Positions 28,229 to 37,518 of a stretch of 46,117 bases of DNA are shown here, piece by piece. The stretch spans positions 1-46,117 of the forward strand of contig NZ_JAAHHT010000052.1 in the NCBI RefSeq assembly GCF_010672085.1, written 5' to 3'. Below the pieces are notes generated by a model. The model saw only the letters and a program-made list of their open reading frames with translations. It had not been told where the DNA came from and made no database searches. Numbering within the stretch: position 1 is the first letter of the stretch; each line of letters starts with the position of its first letter. Made by a program: the position numbers and the translations under genes. The stretch comes from Okeania sp. SIO3I5 (GTDB lineage: Bacteria > Cyanobacteriota > Cyanobacteriia > Cyanobacteriales > Microcoleaceae).

Positions 28229-29663
28229 ACTGAATATTAGAATATTTTTCTATATATTTAGAAACTATAGTTACACTAAAATCGTCGGCAAAATAATTCA
28301 TTAAGATATTTCCAATCTACGGCTCCACCTAAGCTAAGACCTATTCAAAATGCCTCTTAGGAAGTCAGAAGTTCAGAATTAATAAGGGTTTTCCTTTTAA
28401 TGAGGCACACATAAAATCATACTAAATCTCAAAAATCTTGCTATATCTGATTGGGTGGAGAAGTGTGGGAAGAAAAAGAGGTACGGAAAGGTAGAAAGAT
28501 TTTGCAATGATACTTATCTAGAACATTTTTTCATACTGGAGCCGAAGAGATTTGATATTAAAAGTAGTAATAATAATTAATTACTGACCGACCAATAATT
28601 TAATTATCAAAAACATACTTTAAATCTTGGTAACTATTTGACTGTTGGAGTATCACATTAAGATATATAAATTGGTATTAGTTGTTTAAAGGTATTATAG
28701 ATTACTAAATAGCAATAAAATTAGTATAATAGTATTTCATAAAATTTATATTTTCTTGAATGAGTAGATATATGGATAACGGAGAGTAAAAACTATCTGT
28801 TAAATACTTGAAAAAAATTAATTTAGAACAGTTTTGATTGATATAAATTACCGAAAAATCAAGGTTTAAAGCCTCTTCTTTCAAGGATAAAAAAGCGGTC
28901 GTTTCGGCTGTCGCCGACATGAAAAGCGGAGCTTCCCGAAGGGTGGGATGGCGAGGTCTCCTTCCCTCCGGGACGCTACGCGTTTTCCTGACGGAATGCT
29001 CCGCAAACATGTCGCGTAGCGTTAACGTAGTTTTGCGCTAGCTAAACGCCATATCCAATCGACTAAGAGAAGAAAAAAATTTCCTTTTTAACCAATCCTA
29101 TTCTTTTCAAGAAGAGGTAATCATTAATAATTAACAATTAATAATTAACAATTAATAATTAATAATTAATAATTGAAAAGAGATGTATTTTTGACGAATT
29201 CGATAAGTTATGAAGTAACAATGACTAAGAAGTTATTCCCATACGACTCCTGAGTCCTGTACGTCGCCAATCCAACGACTCCCCTACCTGAAGACTAAAA
29301 AATCCCCTAACTATTTGTAGCAAACATTTATCAAACTGATATTAGATAGAATCCGGTTATACAGTATATGTTGATAATTCTATAATTTTCAGTATTCAAT
29401 CTCCCCTACTCCCCTACTCCCCTACTCCCAACTATACAATAACTATTCAACCGGATTTGATATTACTACTCCCTCCGACTTCCGACCTAAAAATTAGGAA
29501 TGTACATACCTCACGCTTTTTGCAAATTGCTATAAAAGTTTAATACTATACTAATGATTGAGGATTGTTATATGAGCTAAAATAACAAAAATCAAGTCAA
29601 ATAGAAGAAATTTCGTAGCAATTTTTGGCAACAATAATTTATGTTGCATATTTTACTGATAAA
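28229..29663. other. 1.4-kb spacer with repeat debris
   Basis: No gene supported. It includes a diverged copy (28423-28620) of the 4730-4840 repeat and a TAATTAATAATTAACAATTA run at 29120-29175. A tract of CCCCTACTCCCCTACTCC lies at 29401-29430. The G+C-rich block at 28895-29030 is listed separately. Confidence 0.5.
28895..29030. repeat. G+C-rich palindromic repeat block
   Basis: GTCGCCGACATGAAAAGCGG, CCCGAAGGGTGGGATGGCGA, GGACGCTACGCG and CATGTCGCGTAGCGTTAACG are stacked within 135 bases. The same modules appear near 2690-2770, 4150-4200, 34010-34140 and 45525-45620. They contrast sharply with the A+T-rich surroundings and create a false open frame on the minus strand. Confidence 0.65.
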
Positions 29664-29795
29664 TGAGGGAAACTATGGTGAAATTCCAAGGCTGTGCGGC
29701 AACTGTAAATCGATAAAAATAGCAAAGAGAAAAAATTAATAACTACTTGCTAATTCAAAAAAATATTGATGAGCCAGAACACCTAATTATCAGTT
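29664..29795 (+). promoter_or_regulatory. Cobalamin riboswitch
   Basis: The B12-box features appear in order: GAGGGAAACTATGGTGAAATTCC, split as GGGAA and TGGTGAAATTCC; then GGCTGTGCGGCAACTGTAAA with the core GCAACTGTAA; and after a variable arm, GATGAGCCAGAACACCTAAT. Just downstream, CCTGACACAGG (29813-29823) can pair and overlaps the AGGA that would serve as ribosome site for the ATG at 29838. This suggests translational control. It sits immediately upstream of the CbiX gene. Confidence 0.9.
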
Positions 29796-29837
29796 GTAAA
29801 CCCTAATTTTCTGCCTGACACAGGAAAAGTATAATTA

Positions 29838-30875
29838 ATGAAATATTCAACTAAAAACTCAGAAATAAAAACACAAGAAAATCTAACTTCAACAACAGAA
29901 AAAAGTCATTTATATACAAACTATAACTTACAGCCATTACCCCTACAAAGACCTTTGTTGTTGATAGGTCATGGTACAAGAGATGCTGAAGGAAAACAAA
30001 CTTTCTTAGACTTTGTTGCAGCTTATCAAAATTTAGATAAATCTCGACCTGTAATACCTTGTTTTTTGGAATTAACAGGACCAACTATTCAAGAGGGAGT
30101 AGATAAATGTGTAGAACAAGGTTACACAGAATTATCTGCTTTGCCAATTTTGTTATTTGCAGCTCGCCACAATAAATTTGATATTACTAATGAATTAGAC
30201 CGAGCAAAGCAACGACATCCTCAAATAAAATTCTATTATGGGCGACATTTTGGTATTACTCCAAAAATTATAGAATTGTGGCGATCGCGTCTTACAAAAT
30301 TAGACGAAACTAACTTTAAACGCTCCGAAACAGTCTTATTATTTGTAGGGCGAGGTTCGAGCGACCCCGATGCGAATGGAGATGTTTATAAACTAGCTCG
30401 AATGTTATGGGAAGGCAGTAATTATTTAACAGTTGAAGCCTGTTTTATTGGCATTACTCATCCTCGTTTAGAAGAAGGTTTTCGGCGAGCAAGGTTATAT
30501 CAACCGAAGCGAATTATTGTTTTGCCATACTTTTTATTTACTGGAGTTTTAGTCAAGAAAATATTTGATATTACTGCTCAACAACAAGAACAATATCCAG
30601 ATATTTCTATGACTTGTTTGCCAGAAATGGGAGCGCATCCAATATTATTAGAATTATTGCGAGAAAGAGAAATAGAGACACAATTAGCAGAAGTAAAAAT
30701 GAACTGTGAAATGTGTAAGTTTCGGTTAGCTGTTGTTAGTAATGGAGAACATTCTCATAGTCATCACGAACATTTTCACTCCCATCATCATCATAGTCAC
30801 AACCATAATCATTCTGTGGTTGATCCTTATGCTGAACCAGAACAATATCATCAACGTATTTGGCAAGTTCCTTAA
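29838..30875 (+). CDS. cbiX: Sirohydrochlorin cobaltochelatase, long CbiX with His-rich tail
   Basis: 345 residues with two CbiX-type halves. The first begins [18 protein letters not shown] (about 34-51) with the metal-binding His, and the second begins [16 protein letters not shown] (about 167-182). [16 protein letters not shown] and [18 protein letters not shown] are the matching second motifs. A C-terminal MNCEMC (288-293) fits the redox or Fe-S motif of long CbiX proteins. After it come 13 His within about 25 residues, a likely cobalt store or delivery tail. It inserts cobalt into sirohydrochlorin in anaerobic-type cobalamin synthesis in the cytoplasm; long forms could also serve siroheme-type chelation. 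Cobalamin feedback is expected through the upstream riboswitch. Confidence 0.92.
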   Translation: MKYSTKNSEIKTQENLTSTTEKSHLYTNYNLQPLPLQRPLLLIGHGTRDAEGKQTFLDFVAAYQNLDKSRPVIPCFLELTGPTIQEGVDKCVEQGYTELSALPILLFAARHNKFDITNELDRAKQRHPQIKFYYGRHFGITPKIIELWRSRLTKLDETNFKRSETVLLFVGRGSSDPDANGDVYKLARMLWEGSNYLTVEACFIGITHPRLEEGFRRARLYQPKRIIVLPYFLFTGVLVKKIFDITAQQQEQYPDISMTCLPEMGAHPILLELLREREIETQLAEVKMNCEMCKFRLAVVSNGEHSHSHHEHFHSHHHHSHNHNHSVVDPYAEPEQYHQRIWQVP

Positions 30876-30982
30876 TGATAATAAAAGCTAACTACTGAAT
30901 ATTTACTTTTAACTATTGCTATTATTTTGAAGGGGGAATATTAGGATTAATATTTTAGGGAAAACATTAATATTCCCCTTGG

Positions 30983-31076
30983 TAATTTTAATTGGTATTA
31001 GCCAGACAAATATATTAGGAACCTCTTGTTAATTTTAATTGGTATTAGCCAGACAAATATATTAGGGACTTCCAAA
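30983..31076 (+). repeat. 47-bp tandem duplication
   Basis: TAATTTTAATTGGTATTAGC and the following CAGACAAATATATTAGG occur twice, starting at 30983 and 31030. No coding role is apparent. Confidence 0.75.
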
Positions 31077-31264
31077 TCAAAAAATATACAATTACCCTGA
31101 ATTTAGGTAGTATGGAGTAGGGAGTAGGAAAATTAGGCAGCGAAACTTTCCAGATTTAGTTTAAAAATTGGATAATTTATTTTTTTCTATTGCCTTATTT
31201 AATTTTTCTGGTTTGATAATCAATTAATCAAGATAAATTCAAAGTTTTATAGAGTAGTAGTGAA

Positions 31265-32443
31265 ATGTCTTTTGATTCTACAAATCTCAACTTTTATAAT
31301 GACAATTCATGGCTTAAAGTCAAGATATATCAGTTATTATGCTACTTATACCCCTACGATATTTCTCCAGTTCACGAACAGAGAAAATCATTGCTTGACT
31401 TAATCAAAATTTTTTTTGTTTATGTTGAATTTCAGGAAATTGCAGATAGATTAGGTATAGAAAAAGAATTTATAAAAAGACAGGAAAAATATAAACGCGA
31501 TCCCTACAAAAGTATAACATTAGCAGATTTGTTACTTTTGCTTATTTCTGTTATTGTGGCTTTTATTCTTGCTCTATCATCTGCTCTTTTAATATTTTTT
31601 TCATACTCACTAATAAAAATTTTAATCCCTTTGATTCCAGAAAACACAACCTATGCTAATTTACTTTTTAATTCAATATCTTTGAGATTTTTAATATTAT
31701 TGATATTTTTGATAATTACAGCAGTAATATACCCTGTATATTTTTTTATATATTATAAATATTTAGTCAGTTTTGCAAACAATATAAACTATACATATTT
31801 TACATCTATTGGTAGATTGTCTTTTATGATTATAATTACAATAATATATCTTTTAGTAGAATTAAATCATGCTCAAGCTTTAGAAGATATGAATTTAAGG
31901 ATTAATATTCTTCAGCGTATGAAAAACTTAGTGCGACTTAATCGACTTTTATCAATAAAGATATCTAACCAAAATACAAGTTATCAAGAATGGATAAAAG
32001 AACATTTTAGAAAAATAGAGTTTTTTCTTTGGGAAAGAAGTCGATGGGCTATTGTTCCAATATCTTCTACTAGGGAAACCTTAGAAAAAGACTTTCGCTA
32101 TTTGCTAAACATTTATTTAACAGGTAGATATGGTGATTTTGTGTGGTCAGGAGATATTCCAAACAACTTTAATTCAGGAAACAAAATAGAAGAAAAATCT
32201 AGCAAAGATAGTTTATTCAATAAAATTGTAAATTTTGTGCTAGCAATTACACCTCTGATTATATTGTTGATTTTATTTATATTGATTGAAATAGAAATTA
32301 TAAAGAGTAGAGATATCCCACAAGATGTTATTTTTTTAATTGCTATATCTTGGCTTTTGCTTCTCATTGACAGAATTCTAAAACTGGGAATTATTGATTC
32401 GATAGTTAAGATTGCTCAAGGAATAAACGGTTTGAATAAGTAA
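31265..32443 (+). CDS. Unknown multi-pass membrane protein
   Basis: 392 residues; no family recognised. The N-terminal 80 residues are soluble and basic (EFQEIADRLGIEKEFIKRQE). Hydrophobic segments lie at about 85-123 (probably two helices), 140-165 and 180-200. A soluble part from about 205 to 320 contains RMKNLVRLNRLLSIKI, HFRKIEFFLWERSRWAIVPI and GRYGDFVWSGDIP. Two more helices lie at about 322-345 and 355-375. Six membrane passes with a central cytoplasmic or periplasmic domain is a fair model. Codon use is as A+T-rich as the neighbours. The next gene is a broken DUF29-like copy. Confidence 0.6.
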   Translation: MSFDSTNLNFYNDNSWLKVKIYQLLCYLYPYDISPVHEQRKSLLDLIKIFFVYVEFQEIADRLGIEKEFIKRQEKYKRDPYKSITLADLLLLLISVIVAFILALSSALLIFFSYSLIKILIPLIPENTTYANLLFNSISLRFLILLIFLIITAVIYPVYFFIYYKYLVSFANNINYTYFTSIGRLSFMIIITIIYLLVELNHAQALEDMNLRINILQRMKNLVRLNRLLSIKISNQNTSYQEWIKEHFRKIEFFLWERSRWAIVPISSTRETLEKDFRYLLNIYLTGRYGDFVWSGDIPNNFNSGNKIEEKSSKDSLFNKIVNFVLAITPLIILLILFILIEIEIIKSRDIPQDVIFLIAISWLLLLIDRILKLGIIDSIVKIAQGINGLNK

Positions 32444-32565
32444 TTTAGTAATTTAGGAAATAGTATTTCCAAGATAATTTCATCAGCAGTAACCATATAC
32501 TATCTCAAGATTTTTGATAAATTTAATGCTTATTATGATGGGGAAATTTCATATAAAAACAAACA

Positions 32566-32972
32566 ATGATTCAGGAATTAGAAGATTTAAAAAATAGTAT
32601 TTTAGAGCAACGCCACGAAGATCCTTTAGCTTTAATATATGAATTAGATGGAATGAGTCGGCAAACAAAAATTAATGCCATAGAATCTTTTGTAATTAGA
32701 ATGTTAATACACCTGATTAAAAATCAATTAGAGCAAAGGTTAACAAATTCTTGGGCAGCTTCTATTCGTGGTTCACTAATAGAAATTAAAAAAATTAATC
32801 TTCAGGATCATCGAAAATCTTATTACATTCAGCAAAACCAATGGCAATAAATATTAGAATAAACGATATAAATTGCAAGCTGAAAACTTGCTAAAATTAA
32901 CTTTTAATTACTCTAAAAAAGAATTACCAAAAGTTATTGATGATTTTTTAATTGAGTTACCTAGTGGGGAAG
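32566..32972 (+). pseudogene. DUF29-like protein, copy 1 (truncated)
   Basis: The first 94 codons are open (32566-32850): LALIYELDGMSRQTKINAIE, SFVIRMLIHLIKNQLEQR and NSWAASIRGSLIEIKK match DUF29-family helices. The frame then stops after QNQWQ. A decayed continuation follows without about 100 bases present in copy 2, ending in the equivalent of NYSKKELP...LIELPSG near 32970. It may make a short product but lacks the C-terminal third. DUF29 is a cyanobacterium-rich family of unknown function. Confidence 0.65.
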
Positions 32973-33051
32973 ACTGGAGGCAGGGATAGGAGTGTGGGAA
33001 GTGTGGTTTGTGAGTTAATTAGCAAGTCTAAATATTACAATAGTAATAGCA

Positions 33052-33599
33052 ATGATTCAGGAATTATAAGATTTAAAAAATAGTATTTTAGAACAACGCC
33101 ACGAAGATCCTTTAGCTTTAATATATGAATTAGATGGAATGAGTCGGCAAACAAAAATTTATGCCATTGAATCTTTTGTAATTAGAATGTTAATACACCT
33201 GATTAAAAATCAATTAGAGCAAAGGTTAACAAATTCTTGGGCAGCTTCTATTCGTGGTTCACTAATAGAAATTAAAAAAATCAATCTTCAGGATAATCTT
33301 CTATTCGTAGTTCACTAATAGAAATTAAAAAAATTAATCTTCAGGATAATCGAAAATCTTATTATATAAAGCAAGACCAATGGCAAACCATCTTAGAAGA
33401 AACGATAGAAATTGCAATTAGTGATGCTAGTGTAGAGGTATTTGATGGAACCTATACACCTTTTCAACTTTTAGATATGGTTGATAAAAATCAAGTAATA
33501 ACAATAGCTCAAAATCTACTGGCACTCACTTATAACTACTCTAAAAAAGAATTACCTACAATAGTTAATAACTTTTTGACTGAGTTGCCTGGTGGATAA
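33052..33599 (+). pseudogene. DUF29-like protein, copy 2 (early stop and internal duplication)
   Basis: Nearly identical to copy 1 over its first 240 bases, but the sixth codon is TAA (33067). About 50 bases around CACTAATAGAAATTAAAAAA are duplicated near 33256-33345, disrupting the frame. Unlike copy 1 it keeps the C-terminal portion: ILEETIEIAISDASVEVFDG and TIVNNFLTELPGG with a stop at 33597. The two copies are tandem and damaged in complementary places. Confidence 0.7.
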
Positions 33600-33660
33600 A
33601 ATTGGAGATTAGGAAAATAATTAGGGTTTGCTAAATAATTAATAATTAATAATTAATAAT

Positions 33661-34371
33661 GGCTTTGTTGCATGAAATTAGCCTTCTTAACATCCATTCT
33701 ACAGATTAATCAATCTTTTTCGCGATTATTGATTTTCTATTTATTGCTCTGCTGATTAAATCTGAAAGTGTTTACATTCTCAAGCTTTTAACCTTTTTCA
33801 ATATTGAAAAAGTGGGAGATTTTGAGTTGAAAAGGCTCAAAATGTTATTATTTTAGACCCATAGTTGGACAGAGAAATTGAGGAACAATTCTAACTCCTA
33901 GCTCCTCTGAATTCCTATTTCTACTGACTACTGACTACTACAAAGAGTAAAAATACTTTTTCAGCAAACCCTATTTATTTATTGTCCAATAGTTATTGCT
34001 CTGCTGAGAGAGCGTTTTTGCGCTCCGCAAAGCATTCTGAAGGAAAGTTATCTGGAGCGCAAAACGGCTAAGAGCTGACATAAAACGCAGAGCGACAGGT
34101 CAAGAGTCCCATTCCCTATATGAAAAGGCTCGCCTAGCGACAGCTTAATCACTCTCTTTCATGATTATTGATATCCTATTTACTATTGTCCAATAGTTAT
34201 TGCTCTACCGATCGACTCTCAAAACCTTTACAGGCAAAAGTTTCAACCTTTTGATTTCAAAGATTTATGTTCTATTTATCTATTGTCCAATAGTTAGAGC
34301 AGTTTCAGCGCGTTATTGTTGTAGATATGGGTCCCAAGTGTGGCAGCTATATACTTTCGTGCAACAAAGCC
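33661..34371. mobile_element. 711-bp IS-derived element with 9-bp target duplication
   Basis: Ends are GGCTTTGTTGCATGAAA (33661) and TTCGTGCAACAAAGCC (ending 34371), inverted repeats of about 17 bp with one mismatch. ATTAATAAT flanks it exactly on both sides (33652-33660, 34372-34380). End sequence and 9-bp duplication fit the IS5 family, IS903 group. No transposase frame remains. The interior holds three copies of TTGTCCAATAGTTA, a nested MITE-like piece (33743-33972) and a G+C-rich palindrome (GCTCCGCAAAGCATTC). Confidence 0.8.
33743..33972. repeat. MITE-like element, copy A (nested)
   Basis: Starts ATTGCTCTGCTGATTAAAT and ends CTTTTTCAGCAAACCCT. It shares the same interior order as copies at 34382-34646 and 43504-43745: CTTTTAACC or equivalent, then GGGCA or GGACAGA, then CTCTGAATTCC. 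It lies within the 711-bp element. Confidence 0.5.
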
Positions 34372-34381
34372 ATTAATAATT

Positions 34382-34646
34382 AGGGCTTGCTGATTAATTA
34401 TCAAAGCATTTATAGGTAAAGATTTGAGCCTTTTTTGATTCCCAAAAAGTGCGCTTGTTTCAACTCTTCACGCTCAAAAAGTTAGTATTTTGGGCAAACT
34501 AAGGACAGAAAAATTGGTGGACAATTCTTACTTCTACTTCCTCTAAATTCCCTATTTCTCCTGTAGGGGCGAGCAAGCGAATCGCCCCTACTACTCCTGA
34601 CTCCTGACTCCTACCCCTACTAAAAGACTTTATTCAGCAGAGCAAT
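34382..34646. repeat. MITE-like element, copy B
   Basis: Left end AGGGCTTGCTGATTAATTAT, right end TTATTCAGCAGAGCAAT. The interior includes AAAGATTTGAGCC, CTCAAAAAGTTAG, GGACAGAAAAATT and a CCTGACTCCTGACTCC tract. Starts one base after the target duplication of the 711-bp element. Confidence 0.5.
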
Positions 34647-34819
<173 letters not shown>

Positions 34820-37444
34820 CTAATTATCTTCCGCCTTTGACTTTGTAGACTTCCTACCACGACCAGACTTTTTACTACTAGCCTTAGCCTGCAAAAGTTC
34901 CAGAGCCTTCTCCAAAGTCACATCCTCAACAGACATATCCTTCGGCAAAGAAGCATTTACCTTACCATGCTTTACATAAGGTCCATAGCGACCATCATAA
35001 ATACCCACTGCTTCCCCATCCTCAGGATGTTTACCCAAATCTTTCAGTGGAGGTGCAGCCTTAGCACTACCCCGTCTTGATTTTTTAGGTTGAGCCAATA
35101 ACTCCAAAGCACGTTCCAAAGTAATAGTCACAGGATCATCCCCAGCTTTCAAAGAACGATAATCCTTACCACCCTCCTTTCCCTGGTCGTGAACAACGTA
35201 GGGACCAAAACGTCCCAAATTACTTTGAATTTTACAACCTGTTTCTGGGTGAACCCCCAAAGTACGAGGCAGAGATAATAACCCGATCGCCATATCCAAA
35301 GTTACATCCTCCATATTTACACCCTTCGGCAAAGAGGCTCGCTTTGGCTTCTTCTTACTACCTTCAGACTCATCACCCAACTGCACATAAGGACCATAAC
35401 GACCAGTCATTATATAGATAGGTTTATCTTCTTCTGGATGGATTCCTAACTCCTCCGGACCTTCTGTTTTTTGCTTAAGAATTTTCTCTATTTGTTCTGG
35501 GTCTAAATCTGATGGGGTTAAATCTTCAGGAATAGAAGCTTTAACTATACCTTCATCATTTTCTGCCTCAATATAAGCACCAAACTTACCGACACAGATA
35601 CGATAATTCATATCTGAATCAGTATTCAAATTTTCTAATTCAATAGTACGAGCTAACTTGGGGTCAATATACTCTTCCTGTTCCTTAATTTGAGTATCAA
35701 GCCCAGTTTCTCCAGAATAAAATTCTCGTAAATATGGCAACCATTGAGCTTCACCCGTAGAAATATCATCCAGAGTCTGTTCCATACGAGCCGTAAACTT
35801 AACATCCACAAATTCTGGAAAGTGCTTTTCCAATAGACTTGTCACGCCAAAAGCAGTAAAAGTAGGAATCAAAGCATTACTCTGAAGTTTGCCATAACCA
35901 CGGTCAACAATAGTACCAATAACAGTAGCATAGGTACTCGGACGACCAATACCTTCACTTTCCAAAGTTTTTACCAGAGACGCTTCCGTAAACCTAGCAG
36001 GTGGCTGAGTTTCATGCCCCACTACATCTATTTCTGTGCAAGTAGGATGGTCTCCCTGTTTCAGAGGAGGCAAAGGTACTTCTTGATTTTCCAAAGCGGC
36101 CTCTGGGTCATCAGAACCTTCAACATAAGCCCGGAGGAACCCAGGAAAATCTATCCGTTTCCCATTAGAACGAAAACCTGCATCTTCCACTTGTAAATTA
36201 ACCGTAATATGAGTTTGGCGAGAGTCAGCCATTTGACAAGCAACCGTTCTTTTCCATATCAAATCATAAAGAGCAAATTCTTGATCCTTCAATCCTGTTT
36301 CCTGGGGAGTGCGGAAAGTTTTACCCGCAGGACGAATAGCTTCGTGAGCCTCCTGAGCCCCTTTACTTTTAGTAGTGTATTGTCTAGGTTCAGGACTTAG
36401 ATATTCCGAGCCATACATTTTCTCAACACAACTCCGAGCAGCAGCGATCGCTTCATCGGACAAATGTACTGAGTCAGTCCGCATATAGGTAATAAAACCC
36501 TGTTCATATAAACTTTGGGCAGTCCGCATAGTTTGCCTAGCACCCATTCGTAATTTGCGGTTAGATTCCTGTTGTAAAGTAGAAGTAGTAAAAGGTGGAG
36601 ATGGTTTACGTCTAACAGCCCGTTCATCAACACTATTAACAGTCCAAGGTTTATCTTCTAGTCGTTCTTTGAGAGCTTCTGCCTGAGCTTCATCTAACAA
36701 AATAACATTACGACCCTCAGCTATTTTGCCCGTATTTTCATCAAAGTCACTACCAGTAGCTATTTTTGTACCCCCAAGGGTGACAAGTTTAGACTCAAAG
36801 GGAGTTTTTTCTTGTTCTAAACTGGCCTTTAAATCCCAATAACCCCCTTGTTTAAAAGCCTGACGTTGACGTTCTCGCTGAACTAATAGTCTGACTGCTA
36901 CTGACTGTACTCTACCTGCAGAAAGACCCCAGGCAATTTTTTTCCAAAGTACAGGAGAGAGAGTATAACCATAGAGTCGGTCTAAAATCCGACGAGTTTC
37001 TTGCGCCCTAACTAACTGTTCATCTATATTTCGACAATTTGCAATTGCCTTGCGGATAGCTTCAGGAGTAATTTCATGGAATACCATCCGTTTAGTAGGA
37101 ACTTTCGGCTTTAGTAGTTGCAATAAATGCCAACTTATGCTTTCCCCTTCCCGGTCTTCATCTGTAGCCAATACTAATTCATCAGCTTCTTTCAGAGCAT
37201 CTTTAAGTTCTTTAACAGTTTTCTTTTTGTCTTTAGGGACAACATAGATTGGTTCAAAATCGGATTCTACATTTACACCTAGATGTGCCCACTTTTCTCC
37301 TTTGAATTTTTCTGGTATTTCCTCGGCAGAAGGTGGTAGGTCACGGACGTGACCCATGGATGCCTCCACGCGGTAGTCGGAGGGTAGATAATTGCGAATA
37401 GTACGGGCTTTAGTCGGAGATTCAACAATAACAAGAGTTGACAT
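34820..37444 (-). CDS. topA: DNA topoisomerase I (type IA)
   Basis: 874 residues. It relaxes negative supercoils by single-strand passage. The Toprim domain comes first ([20 protein letters not shown], about residues 4-100), then the core with [12 protein letters not shown] and the catalytic Tyr320 in FITYMRTDS. The [18 protein letters not shown] tract is intact. In place of classical Cys4 zinc fingers, the C-terminus has four repeats with G(R/K)(F/Y)G.Y(V/I) ([32 protein letters not shown]), then a Lys/Arg/Ser-rich tail, as in other cyanobacterial TopA. AAGG precedes the ATG, and a TATAAT lies 17 bases upstream of it. The group II intron ends only 75 bases upstream, so the promoter lies between intron and gene. 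Confidence 0.97.
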   Translation of the reverse strand: MSTLVIVESPTKARTIRNYLPSDYRVEASMGHVRDLPPSAEEIPEKFKGEKWAHLGVNVESDFEPIYVVPKDKKKTVKELKDALKEADELVLATDEDREGESISWHLLQLLKPKVPTKRMVFHEITPEAIRKAIANCRNIDEQLVRAQETRRILDRLYGYTLSPVLWKKIAWGLSAGRVQSVAVRLLVQRERQRQAFKQGGYWDLKASLEQEKTPFESKLVTLGGTKIATGSDFDENTGKIAEGRNVILLDEAQAEALKERLEDKPWTVNSVDERAVRRKPSPPFTTSTLQQESNRKLRMGARQTMRTAQSLYEQGFITYMRTDSVHLSDEAIAAARSCVEKMYGSEYLSPEPRQYTTKSKGAQEAHEAIRPAGKTFRTPQETGLKDQEFALYDLIWKRTVACQMADSRQTHITVNLQVEDAGFRSNGKRIDFPGFLRAYVEGSDDPEAALENQEVPLPPLKQGDHPTCTEIDVVGHETQPPARFTEASLVKTLESEGIGRPSTYATVIGTIVDRGYGKLQSNALIPTFTAFGVTSLLEKHFPEFVDVKFTARMEQTLDDISTGEAQWLPYLREFYSGETGLDTQIKEQEEYIDPKLARTIELENLNTDSDMNYRICVGKFGAYIEAENDEGIVKASIPEDLTPSDLDPEQIEKILKQKTEGPEELGIHPEEDKPIYIMTGRYGPYVQLGDESEGSKKKPKRASLPKGVNMEDVTLDMAIGLLSLPRTLGVHPETGCKIQSNLGRFGPYVVHDQGKEGGKDYRSLKAGDDPVTITLERALELLAQPKKSRRGSAKAAPPLKDLGKHPEDGEAVGIYDGRYGPYVKHGKVNASLPKDMSVEDVTLEKALELLQAKASSKKSGRGRKSTKSKAEDN

Positions 37445-37460
37445 AAGACCTTATATTAGG

Positions 37461-37466
37461 ATTATA
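37461..37466 (-). promoter_or_regulatory. Putative -10 box of topA
   Basis: TATAAT on the minus strand, preceded by TTTG, 16 bases from the topA ATG. A matching -35 hexamer is weak. It lies within the 74 bases between topA and the intron 3' end. Confidence 0.45.
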
Positions 37467-37518
37467 CAAACTGCAATTTTTGTATGTTAGATAGATAAAT
37501 AGTTCAGGGGGGCGAGTT

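Noticed and set aside
28705-29010. 101-codon minus-strand frame
   Set aside because: Its first part is the G+C-rich palindrome block and the rest is A+T-rich spacer; similar false frames arise from this block elsewhere.
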